From NCBI GenBank assembly GCA_963693365.1, contig CAVNZM010000011.1:4588001-4652000 (forward strand): a stretch of DNA of 64,000 nucleotides, in the 5' to 3' direction. This DNA is from Amoebidium appalachense (lineage: Eukaryota > Ichthyosporea). Positions 63,965-64,000 of this stretch are shown piece after piece. How positions within the stretch are numbered: position 1 is the stretch's first letter; each line of letters begins with the position of its first letter. The position numbers and the translations under genes are program-made. The notes beneath the pieces were generated by a model. The model saw nothing but the letters and a program-made list of their open reading frames with translations. It was not told where the DNA came from and did no database searches.

Positions 63965-64000
63965 TTTTGTTTTTTGGTGTGGGGGGGGGGGTACCATGGT

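Larger units (their letters stand above)
60196..64000. other. 5' flank of the GATA gene and right end of window
   Basis: Mostly plain, non-repetitive sequence from 60.2 to 63.4 kb without a supported gene on either strand; a GC-rich hairpin at 62342-62377; a 65-base G-run at 63485-63549; CT/GT-rich sequence at the end with (GT)n 63901-63960. Confidence 0.6.

Overview
This is nuclear DNA of an intron-rich eukaryote. Five multi-exon genes with GT-AG introns (one possible GC-AG) can be read directly, and the rest is dominated by microsatellites ((GT/CA)n, (GA/CT)n, (CACCCA)n, (GCAC)n, (CTGC)n) and by unusually long G/C homopolymers of 20-65 bases. The gene set (CFIm25/NUDT21, a membrane-type casein kinase 1 gamma, an SLC25A42-like mitochondrial carrier, a single-finger GATA factor) and the 0.5-3 kb introns fit an opisthokont-grade protist such as an ichthyosporean or choanoflagellate. 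That placement is inference; no lineage-diagnostic rRNA or organelle sequence is present.

Layout: 0.7-7.2 kb, minus strand, CFIm25/NUDT21 homologue (N-terminal exon not located). 9.7-10.2 kb and 17.6-18.4 kb, plus strand, two paralogous single-exon genes for secreted, probably GPI-anchored, Cys-rich proteins with Ser/Thr-rich stalks. 22.8-33.8 kb, minus strand, casein kinase 1 gamma in 11 exons, ending in a Cys-rich membrane-attachment tail. 38.5-46.1 kb, minus strand, SLC25A42-like mitochondrial CoA/adenine-nucleotide carrier, 7 exons and 322 residues. 50.3-53.6 kb, plus strand, an unrecognised 528-residue Pro/Ser/Thr-rich protein with short helical ends. 57.5-60.2 kb, minus strand, a 490-residue GATA-type zinc-finger protein in 2 exons. 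The remaining intergenic DNA holds repeats and no gene I can support.

The genes look like ordinary unlinked housekeeping, signalling and surface functions; there is no operon or cluster logic. The unusual signals are structural. Oligo(C) tracts sit on the sense strand within about 6-12 nt of many 5' splice sites. A previously unfamiliar ~270-bp interspersed repeat is always bounded by a poly(G)/poly(C) run and always has the same orientation, mostly inside introns of the minus-strand genes. A second short sequence is also joined to poly(C) and lies in a large inverted repeat. The two GPI-protein paralogues differ by expansion of a 23-residue stalk repeat.
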